Of a DNA stretch of 56,803 nucleotides, positions 35,035-43,224 are shown piece after piece. Under the pieces are notes generated by a model, which was given only the letters and a program-made list of their open reading frames with translations, was not told the DNA's origin and ran no database searches. Both the position numbers and the translations under genes were made by a program. Each line of letters starts with the position of its first letter. The first letter of the stretch is position 1. The DNA is from an uncultured Alphaproteobacteria bacterium (GTDB lineage: Bacteria; Pseudomonadota; Alphaproteobacteria; RF32; CAG-239): contig CAKQMD010000007.1 in assembly GCA_934254925.1 (NCBI GenBank), positions 1 to 56,803 on the forward strand, given 5' to 3'.

Positions 35035-35487
35035 CTAGCTCAACAACGTTTTAATGATGCCGTTGGCCTTTCCCATGTCCATTTGCCCGGCATATTGCGT
35101 TTTCAGGGCGCCCATCACTTTTCCCATGTCTTTCATTGAAGCGGCGCCGGTTGAAGCGATGATCGCCTTAATCGCACTTTCGGTTTCAGCTTCGTTAAGC
35201 TGCTTGGGCAAAAACTGTTCAATCACCTTAATCTCGGCCATTTCCTTGTCCGCCAGATCTTGACGTTTTCCGTCAACATACATTTTGATGGAATCGTTCC
35301 GCTGCTTGATCATCGTCTGCATCATAGACATCAGTTCGGCGTCTGAAGCCTCCTTGGCGCCTTTGCCGCGAGCGTCGACGTCTTTTTCCTTCAGACCGGC
35401 GATAATCATCCGCACGGCCGAAGTCGTAACGGCATCGTGATTTTTCATGGCATTTTTCAAAGCGTTTTGCAAATCTTCTCTAAGCAT
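35035..35487 (-). CDS. GatB/YqeY domain protein
   Basis: A 150-aa YqeY-family protein, similar to the tail domain of GatB in the amidotransferase that makes Gln-tRNA and Asn-tRNA. The whole chain is the domain: LREDLQNALKNAMKNHDAV at the N-terminus, the RNDSIKMYVDGKRQDLADKE helix pair and the ending GKVMGALKTQYAGQMDMGKANGI. GGGAGG precedes the ATG. Its place directly upstream of dnaG-rpoD is common in many bacteria. The role is uncertain; tRNA binding is inferred from the GatB relation. Confidence 0.9.
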   Translation of the reverse strand: MLREDLQNALKNAMKNHDAVTTSAVRMIIAGLKEKDVDARGKGAKEASDAELMSMMQTMIKQRNDSIKMYVDGKRQDLADKEMAEIKVIEQFLPKQLNEAETESAIKAIIASTGAASMKDMGKVMGALKTQYAGQMDMGKANGIIKTLLS

Positions 35488-35557
35488 GTTTTCCTCCCAA
35501 TAATCTTACATTGACCTCAAAGATACAGTTATTGCGTTAAAATTGCAAGCGTCAAAA

Positions 35558-37357
35558 TCAGAAATAATGGCGGATCCCTGCGACAAAGTCTTCCAGATGA
35601 TGCCCGTCGTTGTGCTGAAATTCATAGGTCAGCGTCAAGGCATTATGACGGTCAAGACTGTAAGCGGCCTCCGCCTTATAAGTCATGCGGCTACCGAAAC
35701 GGCTCGTCGCCAGCATTTTCTCCGCTTCTCCCCACAAGCGCCAAGTCCCGAAATCAGCCAAAATTCCGCCGGCAAATCCAATCCCGACCCATTGGTTATG
35801 CGGCAAAAAACCGCCATAGGAAAACGCCGCACTCGTCAATGCATAAGCCCAAACCTCCTCGCTCAGGGCATAAGCCGCACCGCCGCTGACCTTCAGGTTA
35901 AAAGCATAGCCTTCCCGTTCGTCCTGCGGCCGATAAACCCGCTCCACCCCGGCATTGACGGCATAAGAGACGGGACGAAACATCATGTCTGCCGGCGCAA
36001 TCGACTTAATCCCCACCAGATCAAGCCGCTGCAGCACATATTTGTCCGCATTGTCATAATGACGAAAAACCGTATTAAGAAAATTGATTTCCGCACCGCG
36101 CAAAAAACCGTAACTGTCATCCGTCAGGGAATGATAAGCCGGACGAAAAGCCGCTTCCTCAAAAAAGGCACCGTTGCGCGTCCCCACTCCCAAAGAAAAA
36201 CGCCTTGCCCCATGCGTCTCCAAAGGCGATTTCCCCTCCGACAGCTCCTTAAAATTATCTTTTACTTTCAAGGCATTGCGCGCTTTAAGCGATTCAAAAC
36301 TTTGACGTCTGTAAGTCGGCAGATCCAGCTGTCCCGCAACAAATTGATATTGAATATATTGGTAATGCGTTTCTTCCACCGTCGCGGCTTCGACCGGACT
36401 CAGATTCACCATAGGCTCCCGATCCCCAATCAGGGCCGCCTGATAAGCCTGCCGCTGCGCCGCGTTCATCTGCCGGTAGCGATAACGAATTTTTCCCTGG
36501 CGCGAAGGTCGATAACGAACGCCTTTGACCAATCCCGGTCGTCCGACGACGGCCTTGACCGTATCCAGGGGAATAACCGTTCCAGAAAACTCCGCCGCCA
36601 GTTTCAGCTGCGGGCGCACCGCATCCAAGCTTTCCAGCAACATGTAAGAGCAATTGCGGCTAAAGAAATAATAGCGGCTGGTATAATGAGCCAATTCCCA
36701 CAAATGCGCCGTAAACAGCCATTCCTCCTGCGGCGACAAATCAAGGTTGAACTCCCAGATGTCACGGTTTTCAATATTGTTGTAACTGTTGATGACGTCA
36801 TAATAAGGCTTGATGGTAAAGCCGCCGGCATATCCGCCGGTAATCCCGTTAATCACATACAAGACGCTGTTTTCATATCCGTCGGTAAAGGCGCCGTAAT
36901 TCGCCCCGTGCGCCAAAAGCTGTGTTCCCTTGCGCGCCGTGTCAATACGCAGCAGCGTATGCCCGAACAAAGAAGACGGATTGCTCATATAGGCGTCGGT
37001 AAACAACAAAGTGACGCCGGCGGGTTGCAAATCCACATAAAACTTGTCCCATTCTTCACATTCCGGAAAGGGCTTCGTTACCAGCCCAGCATCCTGCAAA
37101 ACCCGAAAGCGCGCCGGAAAAGCGCATATTTTTTTCTTGTCGTCGGAATTAAACAACGCCACCGCCGCTTTCAGTTCCGCCGCGGGATCATATTTGCCGC
37201 CGATTCCGCTCAGAAAAAAATCTTCGCTGTCCAAACTGCTGACATAGCCCTCCCCCTTGGGCTGATAATGCATGATTGCCAAAAAATGCTTTGGAACTTC
37301 GGCTCCGAAGCCCTGCGTCGGCAAAAGCAGAAACAGCAACAACAAAAACTTTTTCAT
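35558..37357 (-). CDS. DUF4105 envelope protein
   Basis: A 599-aa exported protein. The ATG at 37357 begins MKKFLLLLFLLLPTQGFGAEV, a clear signal peptide (cleavage near residue 20); a longer in-frame start has no benefit. The DUF4105 (Lnb N-terminal) domain spans about 110-290, with SSLFGHTLLRI and SRNCSYMLLE carrying the His and Cys expected of this papain-like or NlpC-related fold. The C-terminal ~200 residues alternate aromatic strands (SLGVGTRNGAFFEE, WRLWGEAEKML, ALTLTYEF) and end HHLEDFVAGIRHYF, consistent with an outer-membrane barrel. It pairs with the DUF3015 gene upstream, a frequent partnership. Substrate unknown. Confidence 0.85.
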   Translation of the reverse strand: MKKFLLLLFLLLPTQGFGAEVPKHFLAIMHYQPKGEGYVSSLDSEDFFLSGIGGKYDPAAELKAAVALFNSDDKKKICAFPARFRVLQDAGLVTKPFPECEEWDKFYVDLQPAGVTLLFTDAYMSNPSSLFGHTLLRIDTARKGTQLLAHGANYGAFTDGYENSVLYVINGITGGYAGGFTIKPYYDVINSYNNIENRDIWEFNLDLSPQEEWLFTAHLWELAHYTSRYYFFSRNCSYMLLESLDAVRPQLKLAAEFSGTVIPLDTVKAVVGRPGLVKGVRYRPSRQGKIRYRYRQMNAAQRQAYQAALIGDREPMVNLSPVEAATVEETHYQYIQYQFVAGQLDLPTYRRQSFESLKARNALKVKDNFKELSEGKSPLETHGARRFSLGVGTRNGAFFEEAAFRPAYHSLTDDSYGFLRGAEINFLNTVFRHYDNADKYVLQRLDLVGIKSIAPADMMFRPVSYAVNAGVERVYRPQDEREGYAFNLKVSGGAAYALSEEVWAYALTSAAFSYGGFLPHNQWVGIGFAGGILADFGTWRLWGEAEKMLATSRFGSRMTYKAEAAYSLDRHNALTLTYEFQHNDGHHLEDFVAGIRHYF

Positions 37358-37377
37358 GATTATAATAAAAAAACAAT

Positions 37378-37401
37378 GCCGCCGGCAGATTCTCCGGCGG
37401 C
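37378..37401 (-). terminator. Terminator or attenuator between DUF3015 and DUF4105 genes
   Basis: A perfect 8-bp GC stem GCCGCCGG / CCGGCGGC with an 8-base loop, followed on the minus strand by ATTGTTTTTTT. It lies after the DUF3015 stop and only 20 bp before the DUF4105 start codon, so it could set the ratio of the two proteins. Confidence 0.8.
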
Positions 37402-37416
37402 ACATACCCGTCCGGC

Positions 37417-37872
37417 CTAAGCCTGGGCAATTTCCATCAACTTCAACGTCACATCGACGACCTGCACGTTTTCATCCGGAAACAACAACGCAAAATTCTG
37501 CTGCACCTTGTTGCCCAGTTCGGTACTGTCGACATTCAAAATGCCGGCCAGAGTATCGATTGTCTCACCCTGCCCTGCGGATGCGTCCAAAGCAAACTGC
37601 TCCATGTTGTTTTCCAAAAAGGCCAAAGTCAACCTGCCGGTGCCACCGGTCACTCTTCCGTTCGGATCACAACCGGAAGTTCCGAAAGTCACGCCCAGGG
37701 TATTCAGGAAAGTTGCATTGGTGGACATCGCCAAAACCTGAGGCGCAATGCCCGACTGTCCTTTCCAAGCCATCGACCCCAAACCGCAACCGCCGGTACT
37801 GTCGATGGCAAACGCGTTCGCCGACAACAACAAGGCAATCGCCGCAACCGTCAAATAAATCTTCTTCATCAT
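37417..37872 (-). CDS. DUF3015 family exported protein
   Basis: A 151-aa protein with an N-terminal signal peptide (KKIYLTVAAIALLLSANAFA, cleaved near residue 22). The mature part starts with the DUF3015 hallmark GCGLGSMAWKGQSG, followed by MSTNATFLNTLGVTFGTSGC, a Cys that may pair with the first, and an acidic C-terminal half. Start: ATG-ATG with GGGAGA upstream. DUF3015 proteins are small periplasmic proteins of unknown role and frequently precede DUF4105 genes, as here. Confidence 0.88.
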   Translation of the reverse strand: MMKKIYLTVAAIALLLSANAFAIDSTGGCGLGSMAWKGQSGIAPQVLAMSTNATFLNTLGVTFGTSGCDPNGRVTGGTGRLTLAFLENNMEQFALDASAGQGETIDTLAGILNVDSTELGNKVQQNFALLFPDENVQVVDVTLKLMEIAQA

Positions 37873-38128
37873 TTAGTTCTCCCAATAGATAAGTGTTGAA
37901 CGTCCTCAGCTTAGCACAACCTGATCTTTTGTATAGGATTAATTGCCAGTTGACCACAGATCAAAATATCGCTTGATTTATTTCGCGGCTGTGTTAATGT
38001 AATGCTATTGCATATCAAAAAAACAGGCTGTGATTGGATTCTCCTCTCGCAGTCTAATTTTTCTGACTTTTTAAAACCCGCGCCCCGTTGCCTGACATCG
38101 GGACCTCATAACAATATAGGTGAATATG

Positions 38129-38602
38129 ATGGAAAAATTTCCTTTGACAAAACATGGTTACGAAGCCCTGGAACAAGAACTGAAAAACCTGAAAGCCGTC
38201 GAACGGCCCAACATCATCGCCGCCATTGCCGAAGCGCGTTCCCACGGTGACCTTTCGGAAAACGCCGAATATTCCGCCGCCAAGGAAAAACAAAGCTTTA
38301 TCGAAGGCCGCATTCAGGAACTGGAAGCCGTCATCAGTCGCGCTCAGGTCATTGACCATACCTTAAACAAAAATGACGTCATTCGCTTCGGCGCCACGGT
38401 TTTGCTCGTCGACGAAGACACCGATGCCGAACAAAGCTACCAGATCGTCGGCGATTATGAAGCAGATATTGAGAAAAAGAAAATCTCGCTGTCTTCACCT
38501 TTAGCCAAAGCCCTGATCGGCAAAGAAGTCGGCGATATCGCCGAATATACCGCTCCCGGTGGCAAAAAATCTTTTGAAATTTTGGAGATCTCTTATATTT
38601 AA
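38129..38602 (+). CDS. greA: Transcription elongation factor GreA
   Basis: Rescues backtracked RNA polymerase by stimulating its transcript cleavage. The coiled coil covers about residues 8-75, with the acidic tip in ARSHGDLSENAEY (the D and E that reach the active site). The C-terminal FKBP-like domain ends SFEILEISY. I start at the ATG at 38129 (MEKFPLTKHG, 157 aa), because alphaproteobacterial GreA begins M-x-K-x-P-M/L-T and AGGTGA lies 5 bases before; an upstream GTG at 38120 and ATG at 38126 are alternatives. A terminator follows. Confidence 0.96.
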   Translation: MEKFPLTKHGYEALEQELKNLKAVERPNIIAAIAEARSHGDLSENAEYSAAKEKQSFIEGRIQELEAVISRAQVIDHTLNKNDVIRFGATVLLVDEDTDAEQSYQIVGDYEADIEKKKISLSSPLAKALIGKEVGDIAEYTAPGGKKSFEILEISYI

Positions 38603-38626
38603 ATCTCCCTGACAACCGCTATATTT

Positions 38627-38650
38627 AAAGCCGGCATTTCCGCCGGCTTT
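38627..38650 (+). terminator. greA terminator
   Basis: A 9-bp perfect stem AAAGCCGGC / GCCGGCTTT with a 6-base loop, ending in T3 then AATCTTTT. 24 bp after the greA stop. Confidence 0.75.
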
Positions 38651-38679
38651 AATCTTTTGTAAAAACAAGGAGAAGAAAA

Positions 38680-38889
38680 ATGACCGATCTCAAAAAAGAG
38701 CTGCACTATGACCTTTCCAACAAATGCGACTGCAGCGACGACGACAATTGCGGTTGCGTTTTTCCCAACAACATGTCACACGATTTCGACACCAAAGAAA
38801 CGCACTATGCCTACGGCACGCCTTCACATGCCGAAAAAGCTTGCGACTGCGAGAAAAAAGCCAAAAAGCAAAAAACGGCGGCTAAATGA
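38680..38889 (+). CDS. Small cysteine-rich protein upstream of trxB, 69 aa
   Basis: Real by its strong AGGAGA site and spacing to trxB. It has a cluster CDCSDDDNCGC (about residues 17-27), a second CDC pair near the end (ACDCEKKAKK), an acidic centre and a lysine-rich tail (KKAKKQKTAAK). There is no signal peptide. Six cysteines among acidic residues suggest metal binding or a thiol substrate; its place 69 bp upstream of thioredoxin reductase in one direction is suggestive of redox work. The family is not recognised. Confidence 0.6.
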   Translation: MTDLKKELHYDLSNKCDCSDDDNCGCVFPNNMSHDFDTKETHYAYGTPSHAEKACDCEKKAKKQKTAAK

Positions 38890-38958
38890 AAATTCCCATT
38901 GTCAGCACGATGACAAAGCTTTAGAATAAAAGCCGAACAAGATAAGGAGAAGCAAGCC

Positions 38959-39903
38959 ATGGCTGAATATAAAAGCAAAGTTTTAATCATCGGTTCCGGC
39001 CCTGCCGGCTATACCGCCGGAATTTACGCCGCCCGCGCCGGCTTAAAGCCGCTGATCGTCTCCGGCCCCCAACCCGGCGGCCAGCTGACCATCACCACCG
39101 ATGTTGAAAACTTTCCCGGGTTTCCTTCTCCCGTCAGCGGCACCGAACTGATGGAAAACATGAAGCAGCAGGCACTCAACCTCGGCGTCACGATCATCGA
39201 AGACAAAATCACCGAGGTCGACTTCCGCCGCCGTCCTTTCGTCTGCAATTCGGAAAACAACAACATTTTTTCCGGAGACACGGTCATCGTCTGCACCGGC
39301 GCTTCCTCCCGTTGGCTTAACCTCGAAAGCGAGAAGAAGTTTATCGGCTTCGGCGTTTCCGGCTGCGCCACCTGTGACGGTTTTTTCTACCGCAATAAGG
39401 ACGTCGCTGTCGTCGGCGGCGGCAATACCGCGGTTGACGAAGCGATTTATCTGACCAATTTTGCCAATTCCGTCACCCTGATTCACCGCCGGGACGAACT
39501 CCGAGCAGACAAAACCATGCAGGGACGCCTGTTTGCCAATCAAAAAATCAACATTGAATGGGACAGCGTCGTCGAAGAAATTTACGGCACCGAAAATCCC
39601 TTAAGCGTTACGGGAATTCGCCTCAAAAACATCAAAACCGACAAAACCCGCAATCTGAAAATAGACGGTTTGTTCATCGCCATCGGCCATCACCCCAACA
39701 CGGAGCTATTCAAAAGTCAGTTGGAGCTTGACGGCGCCGGCTATATCGTCACCGCCAAAGACAGTACAAAAACCAACATTAACGGCGTTTTTGCCGCCGG
39801 TGACGTACAGGATTCGCACTTCCGTCAAGCCGTTGTTGCCGCCGGCTCGGGCTGTATGGCGGCCCTTGAAGCCGAACGTTTCCTAAACAAAATAAAATCT
39901 TAA
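38959..39903 (+). CDS. trxB: Thioredoxin reductase
   Basis: A flavoprotein that reduces thioredoxin with NADPH. 314 aa. FAD-binding GSGPAGYTAGIYAARAGL at 12-29, active-site CATC at about 136-139 (SGCATCDGFF), the NADPH loop GGGNTAVDEAIYL and the second FAD block GVFAAGDVQD are all in order. AAGGAGA precedes the ATG. It follows the Cys-rich 69-aa gene and lacks a clear terminator; the outer-membrane barrel gene begins 62 bp later. Confidence 0.98.
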   Translation: MAEYKSKVLIIGSGPAGYTAGIYAARAGLKPLIVSGPQPGGQLTITTDVENFPGFPSPVSGTELMENMKQQALNLGVTIIEDKITEVDFRRRPFVCNSENNNIFSGDTVIVCTGASSRWLNLESEKKFIGFGVSGCATCDGFFYRNKDVAVVGGGNTAVDEAIYLTNFANSVTLIHRRDELRADKTMQGRLFANQKINIEWDSVVEEIYGTENPLSVTGIRLKNIKTDKTRNLKIDGLFIAIGHHPNTELFKSQLELDGAGYIVTAKDSTKTNINGVFAAGDVQDSHFRQAVVAAGSGCMAALEAERFLNKIKS

Positions 39904-39965
39904 AATTTTTTTAACCTCTTTCTGACATAGTCTGTTATGAAAAATGATTATAACAGTGAGGTCAG

Positions 39966-40499
39966 ATGACTATGAAAAAACTCTTGTCTTGTGCTGCTGT
40001 TGCAGCGACTTTAGCTACCGCCGGTTCGGCCGCCGCCTATACGATAGACGTCAATCCCTACATCGGCGCCGATTACAGCTATACGGATTTTGACATGCGC
40101 TACGGCTTGGAAAACCGCTATGAAAACAACTTCAACTCCCTTTCCCTGAACGCCGGTGTCCGCATCAACGAAATCTATGGACTGGAAGTTTATTTCCAAA
40201 ACGCCAAAACCGAAAAGAAAGCCGGCCGTAACGACCGTTTTTATTCTTACGGCGTCGACTTTGTCAACTACATTCCCCTAAACACTCAGTTTGAACTGCT
40301 CGGCAGCCTGGGTCTGGGCGAATATACCTTCAAGGCCGGTGGCAATGACGACGATACCGCTTTCAGAATTGGCGTCGGCGCCCAGTATAACTTCAACGAG
40401 CTGATCAGCGCCCGTGTCATGTTGCGTCATGCTTTTGCCCGCGGCGACAAAATGGATGGCTTAAACGAATTGTCCTTGGGCTTCAGATACAATTTCTAA
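39966..40499 (+). CDS. Small outer-membrane beta-barrel protein, paralogue 1
   Basis: 177 aa. The signal peptide is residues 1-24 (MKKLLSCAAVAATLATAGSA, cleaved near AAA-Y). The mature part reads as eight alternating strands with aromatic ends, among them VNPYIGADYSYTDFDMRYG, GLEVYFQNAKTEKKAG, RFYSYGVDFVNYIPL, ELLGSLGLGEYTFKAG, FRIGVGAQYNF and the C-terminal LGFRYNF, ending in F as Omp85 substrates do. OMP_b-brl class; function unknown, perhaps adhesion or stress. Paralogous to 40726 gene. GAGG site before the first of two ATGs. Confidence 0.85.
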   Translation: MTMKKLLSCAAVAATLATAGSAAAYTIDVNPYIGADYSYTDFDMRYGLENRYENNFNSLSLNAGVRINEIYGLEVYFQNAKTEKKAGRNDRFYSYGVDFVNYIPLNTQFELLGSLGLGEYTFKAGGNDDDTAFRIGVGAQYNFNELISARVMLRHAFARGDKMDGLNELSLGFRYNF

Positions 40500-40522
40500 A
40501 GCAAAAAAATCTTGGTAAACAC

Positions 40523-40556
40523 AAAAATCCGTTATTTTTTCAAATAACGGATTTTT
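40523..40556 (+). terminator. Terminator between the two barrel genes
   Basis: A perfect 15-bp stem AAAAATCCGTTATTT with its complement and a 4-base loop, ending in T5. It makes the two paralogues separate transcripts. Confidence 0.85.
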
Positions 40557-40666
40557 TATAACCATTTGTTTATAAATAAGAAAAAACTTATACATACTCA
40601 AATGTTAAATATACATACCTAAAGGTAAATAAAATCTGTTGCCTTGGTTTAAATTTGTATATACCC

Positions 40667-40701
40667 TCATTTCATAAGGTCCCAAAAACCTTACGAAATG
40701 A
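40667..40701 (+). promoter_or_regulatory. Leader hairpin upstream of barrel paralogue 2
   Basis: TCATTTCATAAGGT (40667-40680) and ACCTTACGAAATGA (40688-40701) pair over 14 positions with one mismatch around a CCCAAAA loop, 25 bp before the start codon and not followed by T. It looks like a 5' UTR stem that could protect the mRNA or bind a regulator. Confidence 0.45.
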
Positions 40702-40725
40702 ACTTAATTTAACTTTTATGGTGAA

Positions 40726-41253
40726 ATGATGAAAAAAACTTTATTACTTGCTTCCGCCGCAGTTGTTGCCATGGGGTTCAACGCCGCAGAAGCTTCCATG
40801 AACGTAACCCCTTATGTCGGCTTGGATTATGTATATTCGAATATGGATATGAAACACGGCAACTCTCACAGACTGGAAGACAAGTTTAACTCCCTGTCTG
40901 CCAACGTCGGCGCCAAATTTCACCCCAATTTCGGTATTGAAGCCTATTACCAACAGTCCGACACCGAAAAGAAACACGGCAATCAATCGCGTTTCTTTAG
41001 CTACGGTGCAGATCTGATGGGATATCTTCCCGTCACGCAGAACTTGGAGCTGATCGGTTCTCTTGGTATTGGTCAATACGAATTCCGTGCCGGAGGCAGT
41101 GAAGACGATTTAGGTTATCGTATCGGCCTCGGCGCACAGTATAACCTCAGCCAGAACTGGGCTGTCCGCGGCATTGTTCGAGAAGTTTTCCTTGATAAAG
41201 ACGTCATGGGAGACACGACCGAATTTTCCGCCGGTATCAGATATAGTTTTTAA
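40726..41253 (+). CDS. Small outer-membrane beta-barrel protein, paralogue 2
   Basis: 175 aa. Signal peptide residues 1-22 (LLASAAVVAMGFNAAEA). The strands follow those of paralogue 1 closely: NVTPYVGLDYVYSNMDMKHG, GIEAYYQQSDTEKKHG, RFFSYGADLMGYLPV, ELIGSLGIGQYEFRAG, YRIGLGAQYNL and a final GIRYSF. The shared T-E-K-K and R-F-x-S-Y-G patterns show recent tandem duplication. It has its own leader with a stable hairpin and a bidirectional terminator behind it, so regulation can differ between copies. Function unknown. Confidence 0.85.
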   Translation: MMKKTLLLASAAVVAMGFNAAEASMNVTPYVGLDYVYSNMDMKHGNSHRLEDKFNSLSANVGAKFHPNFGIEAYYQQSDTEKKHGNQSRFFSYGADLMGYLPVTQNLELIGSLGIGQYEFRAGGSEDDLGYRIGLGAQYNLSQNWAVRGIVREVFLDKDVMGDTTEFSAGIRYSF

Positions 41254-41265
41254 CTTATAAATTCC

Positions 41266-41300
41266 AAAAAAATTCCGCAGTTTGACTGCGGAATTTTTTT
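41266..41300. terminator. Bidirectional terminator
   Basis: A perfect 16-bp stem AAAAAAATTCCGCAGT with its complement and a TTG loop. T runs on both strands serve the barrel gene (plus) and the convergent 158-aa gene (minus). Confidence 0.9.
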
Positions 41301-41315
41301 TGCCTGCAGAAAAAA

Positions 41316-41792
41316 TCAATAAGAAACCGCATTTTGCTGTTGCATAGGAGCTTGCACCATCGGAGAAAGCGGCACCGTCCTTTCCCCCTTTTTCCTCTCC
41401 TGCCGAAGTTGCTGATAGTCACTGCAAAAATCCGCAAAATTCTTTCCCATCCCGGCTTTATAATAGTAATTCATGGCAATATGCAGATAGTCCGCCTCAC
41501 TGGGCATAAAAGAACGGTAGCTGTCTTCCGATACAAGAAGCCCTTTCGCAATCTTCTGATTCAAACGCTGCAAGATCACTTGGTTTCGGCACATTCGCAA
41601 AGAGGCGTCACAAGAACGGTTCTCTATGGCTTTGGGCTCTGTTGCCAGGTCTTTGACATTTTTGGGAGACATGATGTTTGGAGCTGCCTTAAACAGCAAA
41701 CTAAACAAACGGTCTTTATCCGTTTTATCTTTGAACATCTGCATTTTTTGCACATATTCAAACCCCATGCGAGGCTGCACCGACTTCATCAT
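41316..41792 (-). CDS. Hypothetical protein, 158 aa
   Basis: Not recognised. GGAGG lies before the ATG, so translation is likely. Soluble, with two or three basic helices (VQKMQMFKDKTDKDRLF, RNQVILQRLNQKIAKGLL), three cysteines, a central FMPSEADYLHIAMNYYYKAG and a proline/glutamine-rich tail (SPMVQAPMQQQNAVSY). There is no signal peptide. It ends at the shared terminator and is the last gene before the solenoid-like protein on the same strand, 58 bp away. Confidence 0.65.
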   Translation of the reverse strand: MMKSVQPRMGFEYVQKMQMFKDKTDKDRLFSLLFKAAPNIMSPKNVKDLATEPKAIENRSCDASLRMCRNQVILQRLNQKIAKGLLVSEDSYRSFMPSEADYLHIAMNYYYKAGMGKNFADFCSDYQQLRQERKKGERTVPLSPMVQAPMQQQNAVSY

Positions 41793-41850
41793 AATACGTC
41801 CTCCGTCAACCGTTTCGAACTATAAGATATTGTAACATAACTGTAACAAT

Positions 41851-43179
41851 TTATCCAGCACTTATTTGCCTTTTGAAGACTTTTTTCAGATTTTTTATCC
41901 TTTGCCAAAACCCCGGCTGACAATAATCGTCTTCACTCTGCCCTTCTTTGAAGCGATAACAGATCTTTTTAGCATCTTTGCGAACATCCAGGGGATTCTT
42001 TTCAATGGTCAAAGACGACTTGCGCTCGTTGGGCAGCCGCACCAGGCTAAGATTGTCGCAATTAAGCAGCACAATCTGCCCGTTGCAGTCTTTTCCCGCA
42101 CTGACATATTCGACGGCAGAATCGCTCAAATCGGCCAAACCGTTAAAATGTTCGTCAATCCGCAACACCTTGATACTCGGACACCCCAACATGCGCAAAT
42201 TTCCGCCGGAAGAAGCTCCGACCTCAACCTCGCGAATGGTTTGAGAATCGCTCATATCCAAAAGTCCGTTAAACTCGGAAGCAATGTCTAAAAAGCGGCT
42301 GCCCTGACGATTGTTCTTGCTCTTGATCAAAATTTTTCCTTTGCAGTCCTGCCCGATGTGAATATTATGCACGTGCACCGTATCCACAGACAAAGAACCG
42401 CGAAAAGAATTGCCGATGAAAATATCCTTGTTGCCCCAGTTCTCCTCCAAATGAATCGTCCCGTAGCAGTAATAGCCGAATTTAAACTTATGAAAACAAG
42501 ATCCCTTGATATTCATATTGCCGCTGAAAACGTCGCCAATGTCCAAATTAAAGCATTTCAAACTGTTGTTAACGGTGATGTCAGCGCGATTGTTGTTGCC
42601 GAAGACGATTTTCTCAAGATTATTGCGCGACATATTGATATTGCCCGAAAAAGCATCTTTCACCACCAGCATTTTCATAAACAAATTATCCCGCAGATCA
42701 AGAATCATATTGCAGCGATCTTCTATCACCAATTTGCTGACCTCTGCCCGACTCAAGTTCAAAAACAGCCCTTTGGAACCGGCAGCGATTTTTAAATGCC
42801 GCGCTTTAAAGCTGTTGACCGTAATATTGAGGTTTTCCAAGCGTGATTTAAACAGCTTTTTCAGTTCAGACGCTTCCAGATAAGCCTCACGACCGTCGAC
42901 ATAACGCACGACGGACAAGTCCAAATCGTCTGCGGCCGTTTCCGTCAATTTAAACTGATGGGCGACGACAAAACGGCGCAACAAAGCCTTAATTTTGTCG
43001 CTGATGCGCAAATCGGCATAATTTTTCAACTTGGAAAGCTTACCGTTGCAGGCATCCATCACCGCCACCACATTGTCATGACGATCGCGCATTAAATAAC
43101 TGCAACTTTTACCGTTAATTTTGAAGATACGGTAACCGTCTTCCAAATCATAACTCTGTTTTGAAATATCTGTACTCAC
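41851..43179 (-). CDS. Repetitive beta-solenoid-like protein, 442 aa
   Basis: Family not recognised. It uses a GTG start with AAAGGA 8 bases upstream. After an N-terminal region of about 100 residues, residues ~110-400 read as imperfect ~22-residue repeats in which a G-x-hydrophobic-x-hydrophobic strand alternates with N/D-rich turns, for example SGNINMSRNNLEKIVFG, SGNMNIKGSCFHKFKFG, RGSLSVDTVHVHNIHIG and NGLLDMSDSQTIREVEVG. The pattern suits a right-handed beta-helix or a leucine-rich-like scaffold. No signal peptide is visible, and the last 45 residues are basic with a W-x-x-I-K-N-L-K-K tail. A binding scaffold is inferred. Confidence 0.75.
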   Translation of the reverse strand: MSTDISKQSYDLEDGYRIFKINGKSCSYLMRDRHDNVVAVMDACNGKLSKLKNYADLRISDKIKALLRRFVVAHQFKLTETAADDLDLSVVRYVDGREAYLEASELKKLFKSRLENLNITVNSFKARHLKIAAGSKGLFLNLSRAEVSKLVIEDRCNMILDLRDNLFMKMLVVKDAFSGNINMSRNNLEKIVFGNNNRADITVNNSLKCFNLDIGDVFSGNMNIKGSCFHKFKFGYYCYGTIHLEENWGNKDIFIGNSFRGSLSVDTVHVHNIHIGQDCKGKILIKSKNNRQGSRFLDIASEFNGLLDMSDSQTIREVEVGASSGGNLRMLGCPSIKVLRIDEHFNGLADLSDSAVEYVSAGKDCNGQIVLLNCDNLSLVRLPNERKSSLTIEKNPLDVRKDAKKICYRFKEGQSEDDYCQPGFWQRIKNLKKVFKRQISAG

Positions 43180-43224
43180 TTTTCATATCCTTTCATTGAG
43201 ATGAAGGATATTTAGTAACAAATA

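Noticed and set aside
35543..37420. 625-codon plus-strand frame antisense to the DUF4105 gene
   Set aside because: The minus strand has a signal peptide and DUF4105 motifs; the plus frame is an Arg/His/Gln-rich shadow.
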